From positions 1-45,611 of the forward strand of contig JAIQFG010000031.1 of NCBI GenBank assembly GCA_020073375.1: a stretch of DNA of 45,611 bases, written 5' to 3'. A model generated the notes under the pieces. It was not told the origin of the DNA. It searched no databases and saw only the letters and a program-made list of their open reading frames with translations. Origin of the DNA: Terriglobia bacterium (GTDB lineage: Bacteria; Acidobacteriota; Terriglobia; Acidiferrales; UBA7541). Numbering within the stretch: position 1 is the first letter of the stretch; each line of letters begins with the position of its first letter. The position numbers and the translations under genes are program-made. Shown here piece after piece: positions 1 to 7,768 of this stretch.

Positions 1-1171
1 GGATGATGCCGCTCTTTTCATAGGGTCCGCGGCCCATCTTGTCGCCGCGGCCGAGCTGCTGGGGAATGGGCATGTAGATCTTCGACTGCTTGAACAACTC
101 TTTACCTTTACTGTCTTTCGCGGTCACTTCCAGGACCAGCCGGTTGGGGGTTGGTCAGCCGTCGGGGATCGCGTGGCCGGCGCGGTTTATCATCTCGACC
201 TTGACCAGCGCCTGGGGCACCACCTTCGATCCGTCGCGCCACTGATAGCCCAGGGTCTCGACCTTGAAGTCCACCGCCGCCTTGGCCATTCCCGGGTCGC
301 GGTAGCTCTGCATGTTGTGGCCGAGCTTGCTCTTCTTCATATGGCATTCCTGGCACTTTTCCTGCCCGCCTTCCGCGCGGTAGGCCATATTGTAGCTTGC
401 GTAGAGCGTGGCGCACTGCGAGGGATTCTCAAGCTCGAAGTTCGGACCCAGACCGTGGCACTGGCCGCAGAGGATGGACTCGTCCATGATTTGGCTCTTT
501 TTCATCTTCGGATGTCCGGGATCGGCATGGTCGCCGTCTTTGAATCCGTAGACCGTGTCCTTTTCCGGGAACCCGTCGACCCACTTGTGGGTGACAGCGT
601 TCCGCTGATGACAGATGAGACAGTTGATGTTCACTTTCGAGAGCTGAGCAACGGCCTTGTCGCGCGCCTCATCGCTTGCCTTGGGATCCGTGTAGATGTA
701 AGCGTTTTTCACGATCTCCTTGGCAACGTCGTCGGTGGCCTCCACAAGCTGCGGCAGATGACACTTGGCGCAAATCATGAGATGCTTAACCTGGACATCT
801 TCCGGCTTTTTGACCCCCGAGTACTGCCAGCTCATGAGCCCGACGGCAACAGTAGTCTTGATGGTTGCCGCGGTCCTGCCGGTGCCGAAGATGGACCGCG
901 AGTGAATCGATTGCTCCCATTCTTTGTAAACATCTTCGTGACATTCTTTGCAACCCGATGAATCGTACATCTTTGCCAGCTCGTCGATGGTCGTCGCCTT
1001 TTTCGTTTCCACTGCATCTGCGCCCGGCGGTGCGAACGCTGTCAGGGGCAGGACGGCGGGAACGATGTCGAGCAAGGCGCACCAGATTCCGGCGTTGGCC
1101 ACGTGCGCGGCAATGCGCGCGCCCATGGTGCCGGCGCCGAGCACGACGACTTTTTCGATGGATCGTTTCAT
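1..1171 (-). CDS. Multiheme c-type cytochrome, partial, with in-frame UGA and a foreign N-terminus
   Basis: Five CXXCH heme motifs are visible (CKECH at residues 74-78, then CAKCH, CLICH, CGQCH, CQECH), as expected for an exported multiheme cytochrome moving electrons outside the cytoplasmic membrane. Residues 1-38 instead resemble the NAD-binding start of a 3-hydroxyacyl-CoA dehydrogenase (GAGTMG Rossmann loop, LLDIVP end), and residues 39-53 look like the tail of a signal peptide, so the fused protein should not be exported normally. The frame meets UGA at 155-157 after GHAIPDG, yet continues open for 51 further codons to the window edge with domain-like sequence (PTPNRLVLEV, then KIYMPIPQQLGRG). 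It is either a selenoprotein, a mutated gene or an assembly chimera. No Shine-Dalgarno sequence is obvious at the ATG. The heme protein identity is secure; the integrity of the gene is not. Confidence 0.75.
155..157 (-). other. In-frame UGA codon, candidate selenocysteine or nonsense mutation
   Basis: UGA interrupts the multiheme cytochrome frame between GHAIPDG and PTPNRLVLEV. The next 51 codons contain no stop and read as a continuation of the same domain. Downstream RNA can form short hairpins: a 4-bp stem at 130-143 with a loop carrying GGUC, or a competing GGUC/GACC stem at 122-137. Neither is a convincing bacterial SECIS by eye. No selA, selB, selC or selD is present in the window. Confidence 0.45.
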
Positions 1172-1317
1172 AAGGCAGCTTTCGGCGGCATGGTTATGCC
1201 TTTCGATATTCGATCGGAATGGATTTCAGGCGCCAGTGCAGGTTACAGAAGCGACAATGCCGGGTCAACGAGAAACGCAGGATGGCGATTTCCAGTTACC
1301 TTAATTAGAATGCACCG

Positions 1318-2241
1318 ATGAAGCTGCCCAAAAATAAAAAGAAAGTTCTGGACCGGCTGCAAAAAGCCGTCGAACGCGTGCGCCAGTTCGCCTACGCGCA
1401 GCCCGCCGAGGAGCCCCCTGGACGCCCGCGCATCGGTGTGGCGCTCGGCGGAGGATTCGCGCGCGGGATTGCGCACCTTGGCGTGCTGCGTGTGCTGCAG
1501 CAGGAAAAAATTCCCGTCGATTTTCTGGCCGGGACCAGCGCCGGGTCCATGCTTGCGATCGCCTATGCCAGCGGCCACACCATCCCGGAAATTACGCGTC
1601 AGGCAAAAAACACGCGATTCCGCGATTTCGGCAACTGGAAACTTTCCTGGATGGGTCTGGCCTCAAACCAAAGGCTGGAGCACTACCCGCGGAAATATCT
1701 CGGCGTCAGCACGTTTGAAGAATTGAAAATCCCGCTGGCGATCGCGGCGAGCGATCTGGGAACCGGCGAGGCGGTGTATTTCCGGCGCGGCCCGCTGGGG
1801 CCCGCGCTGCGCGCCTCCTGCGCGTATCCCGGAATGTTCGTGCCCGTGGAAATCGAGGGCCGCATGCTGGTGGACGGATTTCTGGCCGCGCCGGTCCCGG
1901 TGAATGCCCTGCGCGTGATGGGCGCGGACATCGTGATCGCCGTGTTCCTGGAAGCGGCGTCCGGACGCAAACCCTCCAGCATCGTCGACGTGATCAGCCT
2001 GTCGTTCGCGATCCTGCAGCGGCACGCGGACCTGGAATGGCGGCGCGACGCGGATATTATCATCGAGCCGGTGGTGAAGGATTTTCTATGGGACGATTTT
2101 GAAAAAACGCCGGAGTTGATGGCCGCGGGAGAAGCGGCCGCGCGTGCCGCGCTGCCGAACATCCGCCTGGCGATCGAAGCGCGGCAGAATCCGGAACCGA
2201 CAATCGAATCGCTGCCCCAGAGGAGCAGAATCAAGAAATAA
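1318..2241 (+). CDS. Patatin-like phospholipase, RssA/NTE type
   Basis: This is a 307-residue patatin-family serine lipid acyl hydrolase. The glycine-rich oxyanion loop (GGGFARG, residues 44-50), the nucleophile elbow GTSAG with Ser74, and the second member of the Ser-Asp dyad in VDGF (Asp186) are all in order, so the protein should be active on phospholipids or lysophospholipids. There is no signal peptide; the basic N-terminal 30 residues suggest a cytoplasmic or membrane-associated enzyme. The start is the ATG at 1318, without a strong Shine-Dalgarno sequence. It is divergent from the multiheme cytochrome, with 146 bp between, and stands alone. The physiological substrate cannot be read from sequence. 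Confidence 0.9.
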   Translation: MKLPKNKKKVLDRLQKAVERVRQFAYAQPAEEPPGRPRIGVALGGGFARGIAHLGVLRVLQQEKIPVDFLAGTSAGSMLAIAYASGHTIPEITRQAKNTRFRDFGNWKLSWMGLASNQRLEHYPRKYLGVSTFEELKIPLAIAASDLGTGEAVYFRRGPLGPALRASCAYPGMFVPVEIEGRMLVDGFLAAPVPVNALRVMGADIVIAVFLEAASGRKPSSIVDVISLSFAILQRHADLEWRRDADIIIEPVVKDFLWDDFEKTPELMAAGEAAARAALPNIRLAIEARQNPEPTIESLPQRSRIKK

Positions 2242-2263
2242 CATGTTCCGCAGGGCCGGCGCG

Positions 2264-2371
2264 TGAGCAGCACAGCCACTCCTGGCTGTGTGGTTTTCGC
2301 ATATCACTGGGAATTGGCGGCGCGGGCGGGGGCCTGCAAAATCACACGGCCAGGAGTGGCTGTGCTACCAA
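2264..2371. repeat. Composite palindromic intergenic repeat (cacagcca arm)
   Basis: Two inverted copies of a self-complementary arm (CACAGCCA-N4-TGGCTGTG at about 2270-2290, and its near-complement at 2344-2367) flank a G-rich spacer of about 50 nt. It lies just after the patatin stop codon. A degenerate single arm recurs at 42352-42378. Confidence 0.8.
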
Positions 2372-2404
2372 AACCGGATGGCCTCACGCGATAAAATGAA
2401 AAAT

Positions 2405-2446
2405 GGCGGCGGGATCCGGGCTTAGATTTACCGGATCCCGTCGCCG
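2405..2446. terminator. Bidirectional intrinsic terminator
   Basis: A 15-bp stem (one G-U pair) is formed by 2405-2419 and 2431-2445 around an 11-nt loop. It is followed by TTTGATTTT on the plus strand and by ATTTTTCATTTT on the minus strand. It sits between the convergent patatin and porin-cytochrome genes and can serve both. Confidence 0.8.
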
Positions 2447-2495
2447 TTTGATTTTGAAATCACCCGCGAATACTGCACGGAATCTTCCCGCCCGA

Positions 2496-3863
2496 TCAGA
2501 AGACGAATCGAGCGAGTAAGAAGAGGGTGTTGTTGGAACCGGCATTGCGCCCCGCTCCATCGTAATTCGTGCGGCCGCCGTTGAAGCGAGTATAACCAGT
2601 GTACTGAAGCGTGAGGCCGATGTTCTGGACGGGCCACCAGGAGACGTTCCCGATGTAGCCGGTGCTTTTCGGGTCGCCGTTCGCGTTGCCGGTCACGTCG
2701 CCCGATGGATAAAGCAAAGAATCGGACGTCCCATCGACGTTGAAAAATCCAAATGTTCCGGATAATTTATTGCCGAAGTGATACTCGGCATTCGCCTGCA
2801 CGGTATTGAGGTGATGCCGCACAGACGACGCGAAATCATTGTCGAAGGACGCGTGAAGCGAAGAATTTTCGCGGATATACGTCCCACGGAACGAAAGTAC
2901 ATCGCCTCCGAATTGAGGAATAGTCCGATCGTACTGGAAATCAAACGCCCAATCGGTGAAACTATCTTCCAAGCCGGTGATGCTGTCCGGAGACGACTTC
3001 ACGTGCATCCCGTAGCTGCCCACCATCAGGCTGTTGTTCTTGGAAGTTTGCTGCCAGGCAACGCGCCAGTACGGAGCAACCCCGCGAATGTTAATCGGGA
3101 AGCCTATTCCGTTAATTGGCTGCGCAACTCCAATATGCTCCGAGCGGTAGATCGTGCCCGCAAGATACAGGTGGTTGTTCCACATGGCATATCCGCCGAT
3201 CCCGGCAACGTCCATTCCCAGTGTTCCGTTGATTAGTGCGGCCGCGTTGGGCGACGGCGCTGAACTGCTGGTAATCGGAGGAAAGCCCCAGGCCGGAGTG
3301 CTGTTCCAGAGATCTTCCACGGTTGGATTGTTGTTAAGGGTGATTCCAAAGGCAAGATCCTTTTGAAAAAGCTTCGTGGTATTGGCGTACCGGATGTCGG
3401 TGTTGTCCCAGCTGAAATTATCCGCCTGGGTATCATAGGTCACCTGTATGAAGCTTCCGACGTGCGGCGCCCATGCTCCGGCAAGAAAGAGTGAGGCGTC
3501 CTGCGGAAATTGGAAGTTGCCATTCTGAGTGCCCGGTTGTGGAGATTTGGTAGCGGAGAAGGAAGTATCAAATAGAACCGAAAGCGGGAAAGATTCCAGG
3601 ATCTCAAGTCCGCCCTCTCGATTAGTCCCTTTTGACGTGACGGTTGACTTCCCCGCCATGGTGTAACCGTTCAGCTTGAACGCGCGGCCCAGCGCTGTAA
3701 GTTCAGGCGGCATCATGTGGCAGGATTTGCAAGGAAAGCCGGTCTGCCGCGCGAAACTGGGGACCGCGGAGGCAGTCGACACCTGGAAGAACAAACTCAT
3801 GAAGAGCGTGAAGAGTGCGCAGAAAATTATGGCCCCATGCAAACGGAATTTGTGAATGCTCAT
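2496..3863 (-). CDS. Cyc2-like outer-membrane monoheme porin-cytochrome
   Basis: This is a 455-residue exported protein with a signal peptide (hydrophobic residues about 10-33, STASA cleavage region). One heme motif, CKSCH (45-49), sits in the context FARQTGFPCKSCH followed by PELTALGRAFKLNGY. The remainder has no further cysteine pairs and looks like an outer-membrane beta-barrel: alternating polar/aromatic stretches and a terminal Phe (LLARFVF). N-terminal heme plus porin is the architecture of Cyc2 iron oxidases, and the motif around the heme resembles theirs, but related barrels with other roles exist. The start at 3863 was chosen because AAGGGG lies 6-7 nt upstream and the signal peptide begins there; a longer frame starts at 3920. 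The next gene upstream on the same strand is a soluble cytochrome c, a plausible periplasmic partner. Confidence 0.7.
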   Translation of the reverse strand: MSIHKFRLHGAIIFCALFTLFMSLFFQVSTASAVPSFARQTGFPCKSCHMMPPELTALGRAFKLNGYTMAGKSTVTSKGTNREGGLEILESFPLSVLFDTSFSATKSPQPGTQNGNFQFPQDASLFLAGAWAPHVGSFIQVTYDTQADNFSWDNTDIRYANTTKLFQKDLAFGITLNNNPTVEDLWNSTPAWGFPPITSSSAPSPNAAALINGTLGMDVAGIGGYAMWNNHLYLAGTIYRSEHIGVAQPINGIGFPINIRGVAPYWRVAWQQTSKNNSLMVGSYGMHVKSSPDSITGLEDSFTDWAFDFQYDRTIPQFGGDVLSFRGTYIRENSSLHASFDNDFASSVRHHLNTVQANAEYHFGNKLSGTFGFFNVDGTSDSLLYPSGDVTGNANGDPKSTGYIGNVSWWPVQNIGLTLQYTGYTRFNGGRTNYDGAGRNAGSNNTLFLLARFVF

Positions 3864-4036
3864 GCTTTTCCCCTTTCTTTCAAACGCGCTGAAATTCTCG
3901 TTCAGAAACACCCCTAGCATAGAAACGCGGCGAGCGTTTTTCCGGGCGCCCCACGACGTCCTGTCCTTGCTTACATCCTGGCTATGGATCCCCTACCCCG
4001 GTGAAGACTTCTACAAGCGAGGCAGCAGCGAGCTTG

Positions 4037-4414
4037 TCAACCTGCTTTTTTGGCCGGGGCTTTTTTCTTCCCCAACACGCGGACATAGGCGACCAGATCT
4101 TCGATCTTGGCCTTGTCCAGCGTGCCGCCAAACGGAGGCATGTTGTTTTTTCCCTGATCGATCTGCGTGAAGATTTGGGCGTCGGTAAGCTTCAGAGCTT
4201 CGGGCGCGCGCAGATCTTTTGCGCCCACGGCCTTGCCGATGGGTGTGTCTCCGCTTCCATCGGGCCCGTGGCATTTCGCGCAGTTGACGTCAAATATTTT
4301 TTGCCCTTCCTCGGCCTTGCCCTGTGCCGCGGCAGTATGGGCAAAGGCAAACATAAACAGCGGAACAATGGCCATGGCCCCGATTTTGTATTTCCTCATA
4401 ATTCTCGCTAGCAT
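4037..4414 (-). CDS. Small periplasmic cytochrome c (class I, c5/c6-like)
   Basis: The 125-residue precursor has a signal peptide (hydrophobic 11-30, TAAA-Q cleavage region), one heme motif CAKCH (45-49) followed by GPDGSG, and a likely axial Met92 in NNMPPFGG. The C-terminus is a Lys/Ala-rich tail (KKKAPAKKAG). GGAGG lies 5 nt upstream of the ATG at 4414, which fixes the start. It is transcribed toward the Cyc2-like porin-cytochrome (174 nt between), so the two may form a periplasm-outer membrane electron path. A perfect CRP-type palindrome lies about 100 bp upstream of the start, suggesting regulation by a CRP/FNR-family protein. Confidence 0.88.
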   Translation of the reverse strand: MLARIMRKYKIGAMAIVPLFMFAFAHTAAAQGKAEEGQKIFDVNCAKCHGPDGSGDTPIGKAVGAKDLRAPEALKLTDAQIFTQIDQGKNNMPPFGGTLDKAKIEDLVAYVRVLGKKKAPAKKAG

Positions 4415-4917
4415 CTTGCCTCCGAAAGATTATGGAAACTGCAGATCACATTAGTTTCAAACAAACTGTGCCACAACGACCAACCCATGATCTGTGACGA
4501 CACGCACAGGCGTCTGTGATGGGCGTCACAATGAATGCCAGGACGTAGCGCCTCCAGATCCCGAATGAATTCCCACCGCATCTTATCGCGTGCGAATTCC
4601 CTGCCAGCAAAGCCCCGCGGCCCCGAACGCTTGCACCCGCCATTCACAAGAAACGGCGGACGCAGCTTGATGGACCCCGCCTCTATCACTACTTATCGGA
4701 ATTTCGCCCCGAATAGTTTACCCCTGGCGGCCCCTGTGACGAAAACCGCACTAGGGGGGATATCTTGAGGCAATATTTCCTTTCGGCATCTTGCGTTTGA
4801 CTCAGGCCTGCCCTAAACTTCAAACTTAAGATCTTATTTGGTGCCAGACGCGTTTCGCAGGGTCTTCCCATCCCTGAGTCCCCGCCGGCATAGTAAAAAA
4901 TCACTGGAGGAGGTTTC
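4415..4917. other. Divergent intergenic region, about 500 bp, no gene seen
   Basis: This region separates the leftward cytochrome c and rightward PEP carboxykinase. I see no credible coding sequence. It holds the CRP-like palindrome at 4515-4530 and, just before pckG, the ribosome binding site GGAGGAGG. Confidence 0.6.
4515..4530. promoter_or_regulatory. CRP/FNR-family-like operator TGTGA-N6-TCACA
   Basis: The 16-nt site TGTGA-TGGGCG-TCACA is an exact match to the symmetric CRP core. Its edge lies 101 bp from the cytochrome c start codon and about 390 bp from pckG, so it best fits control of the cytochrome. No regulator gene is in the window. Confidence 0.5.
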
Positions 4918-6678
4918 GTGTCCACGCCCCTGGAACAATGGGTGGAATCGGTAGCCCGCTTGACGCGTCCCGCAAAAATTACGTGGTGCGACGGCTCGGA
5001 AGACGAAGCGGCGCGCATGCAGGAACAATTGATTCGCGAAGGCCAGACGGTTCGCCTCAACGATAAGACCTACCCGAATTGCTACCTGCATCGCAGCGAT
5101 CCCACCGACGTAGCGCGCACGGAAAAAGTGACATTCATTTGCACGCGCGAACGGGAAAACGCAGGCCCGACCAATAACTGGATGGCTCCGGCCGAGGCCA
5201 GGCAGACGCTGAGCCGATTGTTCGATGGGTCGATGAAAGACCGCACCATGTACGTGGTGCCCTACATCCTGGGGCCGGCGGCTTCACCGCAAAGCCGCAT
5301 CGGCGTGGAAGTGACCGACAGCGCGTACGTGGTCGCCAGCATGAAGATCATGTCCCGCATGGGCAAAGTGGCGCTGGACCGCCTGGGGAGTTCGTCGGAT
5401 TTCGTTCCGGGAATGCATTCGCTGGGCGATCTGAATCCGGACCGCCGGTACATCGCGCACTTCCCCGAGGAAAAATTGATCTGGAGCATCGGCTCGGGAT
5501 ACGGCGGAAACGCGCTGCTGGGAAAGAAATGTTTCGCGCTGAGAATTGCCAGCTGGATGGCGCGTGAGCAGGGCTGGATGGCCGAGCACATGCTGATCCT
5601 GGGGCTGGAATCGCCCGGCGGAAAAGTGACCTACATGGCGGCGGCGTTTCCCAGCGCCTGCGGGAAAACCAACCTGGCCATGATGGTTTCGGCGCTGGAA
5701 AACGAGGGCTACCGCGTGTGGACGATTGGCGACGACATCGCCTGGCTGCAAGTGGGCGCGGACGGATACCTGCACGCCATTAACCCGGAAGCCGGATTCT
5801 TCGGCGTGGCGCCGGGCACGAACGAAAAAACAAATCCGAACGTCATGTCCGCGATCCGCAGGAATTCCATTTTCACGAATACGGCCATGACCTCGCGGCA
5901 GGAACCCTGGTGGGAAGGCATGGACAGCATTCCCCCCACCGATATGCTCGACTGGCAGGGGCGCCAATGGGATTCCTCGAAGGGCCCGGCGGCTCAGGCC
6001 AATTCCCGGTACACGGTGCCGGCCGTTCAATCGTCCTCCATCTCTCCCCGCTGGGAGGATCCCGGAGGCGTTCCGATTTCCGCGTTTATTTTCGGAGGCC
6101 GCCGCGCGCGCTTGGCTCCGCTGGTTTATGAAGCAAACAACTGGCAGCACGGCGTGTACGTGGCCGCGACCATGGCTTCGGAAACCACCGCGGCCATCAC
6201 CGGAGCCGTGGGAGTCACGCGGCGCGACCCCATGGCCATGCTTCCCTTCTGCGGCTACAACATGGCCGATTATTTCGGACACTGGCTGGAAATGGGACGC
6301 AACATTCCCCACCCGCCAAAAATTTTCCACGTAAACTGGTTCCGCAAGGGCGACGACGGAAAATTTCTCTGGCCCGGCTATGGCGAAAACGTCCGCGTGC
6401 TGAAATGGATGCTCGAGAGAATCGAAGGGAAGGCCGCGGCCACCGAGACCCCTATCGGCGTTGTGCCCACGCCCGACGCCTTGACTCTGGACGGGCTCGA
6501 CGTCACGCGCAAGACCATGCTGGAATTGCTGAGCGTCGATCCCGCTGCCTGGATCAAGGAGCATGAGGACGTGGGACGGTTCTTCCAGGAATTCGGCGAT
6601 CGCCTTCCGGACGAACTCCGCGATGAGCACCGCCGGCTCGGCGAACGGCTGCAGAGCGTCCCGGCCGGCTCCAAATAA
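4918..6678 (+). CDS. pckG: Phosphoenolpyruvate carboxykinase (GTP)
   Basis: This cytosolic enzyme interconverts oxaloacetate + GTP with phosphoenolpyruvate + CO2 + GDP at the entry to gluconeogenesis. The 586 residues match the usual length of the GTP-dependent family. Visible motifs are the kinase-1a loop FPSACGKTN (244-252) with the reactive Cys248 typical of GTP-PEPCK, the metal-binding DDIAW, and FGGRR in the nucleotide site. The start is GTG at 4918, chosen because GGAGGAGG lies 5-6 nt upstream. It appears monocistronic; the next gene begins 276 bp later. Confidence 0.97.
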   Translation: MSTPLEQWVESVARLTRPAKITWCDGSEDEAARMQEQLIREGQTVRLNDKTYPNCYLHRSDPTDVARTEKVTFICTRERENAGPTNNWMAPAEARQTLSRLFDGSMKDRTMYVVPYILGPAASPQSRIGVEVTDSAYVVASMKIMSRMGKVALDRLGSSSDFVPGMHSLGDLNPDRRYIAHFPEEKLIWSIGSGYGGNALLGKKCFALRIASWMAREQGWMAEHMLILGLESPGGKVTYMAAAFPSACGKTNLAMMVSALENEGYRVWTIGDDIAWLQVGADGYLHAINPEAGFFGVAPGTNEKTNPNVMSAIRRNSIFTNTAMTSRQEPWWEGMDSIPPTDMLDWQGRQWDSSKGPAAQANSRYTVPAVQSSSISPRWEDPGGVPISAFIFGGRRARLAPLVYEANNWQHGVYVAATMASETTAAITGAVGVTRRDPMAMLPFCGYNMADYFGHWLEMGRNIPHPPKIFHVNWFRKGDDGKFLWPGYGENVRVLKWMLERIEGKAAATETPIGVVPTPDALTLDGLDVTRKTMLELLSVDPAAWIKEHEDVGRFFQEFGDRLPDELRDEHRRLGERLQSVPAGSK

Positions 6679-6954
6679 ATCCCGAGGCGGCGCGAGTTGC
6701 TTTTGGTGGCGCCGGCGCCAAAAGACCTTTGCAATTCTTCAAAGAGCCGATTTGCGGCGGCGCATCGGTATATTCTCGCTTTAACACTCCTGCGCATCCC
6801 CAGAGCGCTGTCACGATAAGTTCCAATTTGGGATTCAGTACATTTACTCGCGCGGTTAGATTCGGGTCAAATTCCAAATAACCGCAACTTCAGCTTGTGT
6901 TCGTTTTTCCGCGCTGATAACATCCGCAACTTCGCACTCCATTCACCATCGATC

Positions 6955-7620
6955 ATGCGCGAAAACAAAAAACTCGCCCCGCGGCAAATCATGTTTGGGA
7001 TATCCCTGCTTCTGGTTTTTGGATTTAGTGTGGCGGGATGCGGCCTGGGCTCCACAAACGCCGCGATGCGCGGCCAGGAACTGTTTCAAAATTGCGCGCC
7101 GTGCCACCAGGCGGATGGATCGGGCAATCCCCAGGTCGGTGCGCCGAACATCGCCGGAATGAAAGCCTGGTACGTGCAAGCGCAGCTCCAAAAATTCCGG
7201 GCCGGGACGCGCGGCATGCACTTTAGCGACGTGGAAGGCATGCGCATGAGGCCGATGGCGGTCAGTCTGGCAAGTGATGACGACGTAAAGGCCGTGGCGC
7301 AATATGTGGAATCGCTGCCGACTGTAAAACATGCTCCCACGCTTACCGGCGACGCTCATGCGGGGGACAATCAGTTCCATCTGGTATGCGCCTCGTGCCA
7401 CGGTATAAACGGCGAAGGCAATCCCGATCTTAAGGCGCCTCGTCTTGCGGGAGTAGACGACTGGTATCTGGCCACGCAGTTGAGAAAATTCAAGGCGGGG
7501 ATTCGCGGCAATAATTCCAAGGATATGGAAGGCCGGTTAATGCGCCCCATGTCGCGGGTTCTGACCGATGAGGACGCGATTCGGAATGTGATGGCGTACC
7601 TCGATACGCTCAACCCCTAG
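6955..7620 (+). CDS. Diheme cytochrome c lipoprotein (cytochrome c4-like), oxidase operon
   Basis: The 221-residue protein has a lipoprotein signal (hydrophobic 12-27, lipobox VAGC with Cys29) and two tandem cytochrome c domains. Heme motifs are CAPCH (47-51) and CASCH (145-149). Each domain continues with a similar W-Y-Q-L-KF-AG-RG block and a candidate axial Met (RMRPM, RLMRPM), pointing to an internal duplication. It opens the heme-copper oxidase gene set and probably feeds electrons to CuA of subunit II from the outer face of the inner membrane. The ATG at 6955 was chosen because it begins the signal peptide; an in-frame upstream codon at 6895 would add 20 unlikely residues. Confidence 0.88.
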   Translation: MRENKKLAPRQIMFGISLLLVFGFSVAGCGLGSTNAAMRGQELFQNCAPCHQADGSGNPQVGAPNIAGMKAWYVQAQLQKFRAGTRGMHFSDVEGMRMRPMAVSLASDDDVKAVAQYVESLPTVKHAPTLTGDAHAGDNQFHLVCASCHGINGEGNPDLKAPRLAGVDDWYLATQLRKFKAGIRGNNSKDMEGRLMRPMSRVLTDEDAIRNVMAYLDTLNP

Positions 7621-7649
7621 ACTGGCGCGCCCGGAGACATTTCAAGCCT

Positions 7650-7757
7650 ATGGAACAAGCCAATTCGCCCGCGGACCAGATGGCCAAGACGGTTTTTTGG
7701 ATTGTGATATTCGCCACCGTGGCATTTGCCGCAGCGGCCTGGATTCTGGTGAGGTAA
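7650..7757 (+). CDS. 35-residue single-TM micro-protein in the cytochrome oxidase operon
   Basis: A short frame lies between the diheme cytochrome (29 nt before) and coxB (11 nt after). It encodes a polar start (MEQANSPADQMAK) and one hydrophobic helix of about 20 residues (from about residue 15 to 34), ending LVR. GGAG lies 14 nt upstream of the ATG. The tight spacing and clean transmembrane helix suggest a small oxidase accessory or structural subunit, by analogy with the small single-helix subunits of other heme-copper oxidases. I do not recognise a named family. Confidence 0.6.
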   Translation: MEQANSPADQMAKTVFWIVIFATVAFAAAAWILVR

Positions 7758-7768
7758 CCGAAGCCATC

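Noticed and set aside
173..961. Plus-strand 262-codon open frame across the multiheme cytochrome gene
   Set aside because: It is the antisense of a gene with five CXXCH motifs and has no recognisable domain of its own.
4689..5060. Minus-strand open frame spanning the pckG start
   Set aside because: It crosses the ribosome binding site and start of pckG and shows no recognisable protein features.
5284..6630. Long minus-strand open frame inside pckG
   Set aside because: It is a His/Arg/Gly-rich shadow frame typical of high-G+C coding DNA; pckG has intact catalytic motifs.
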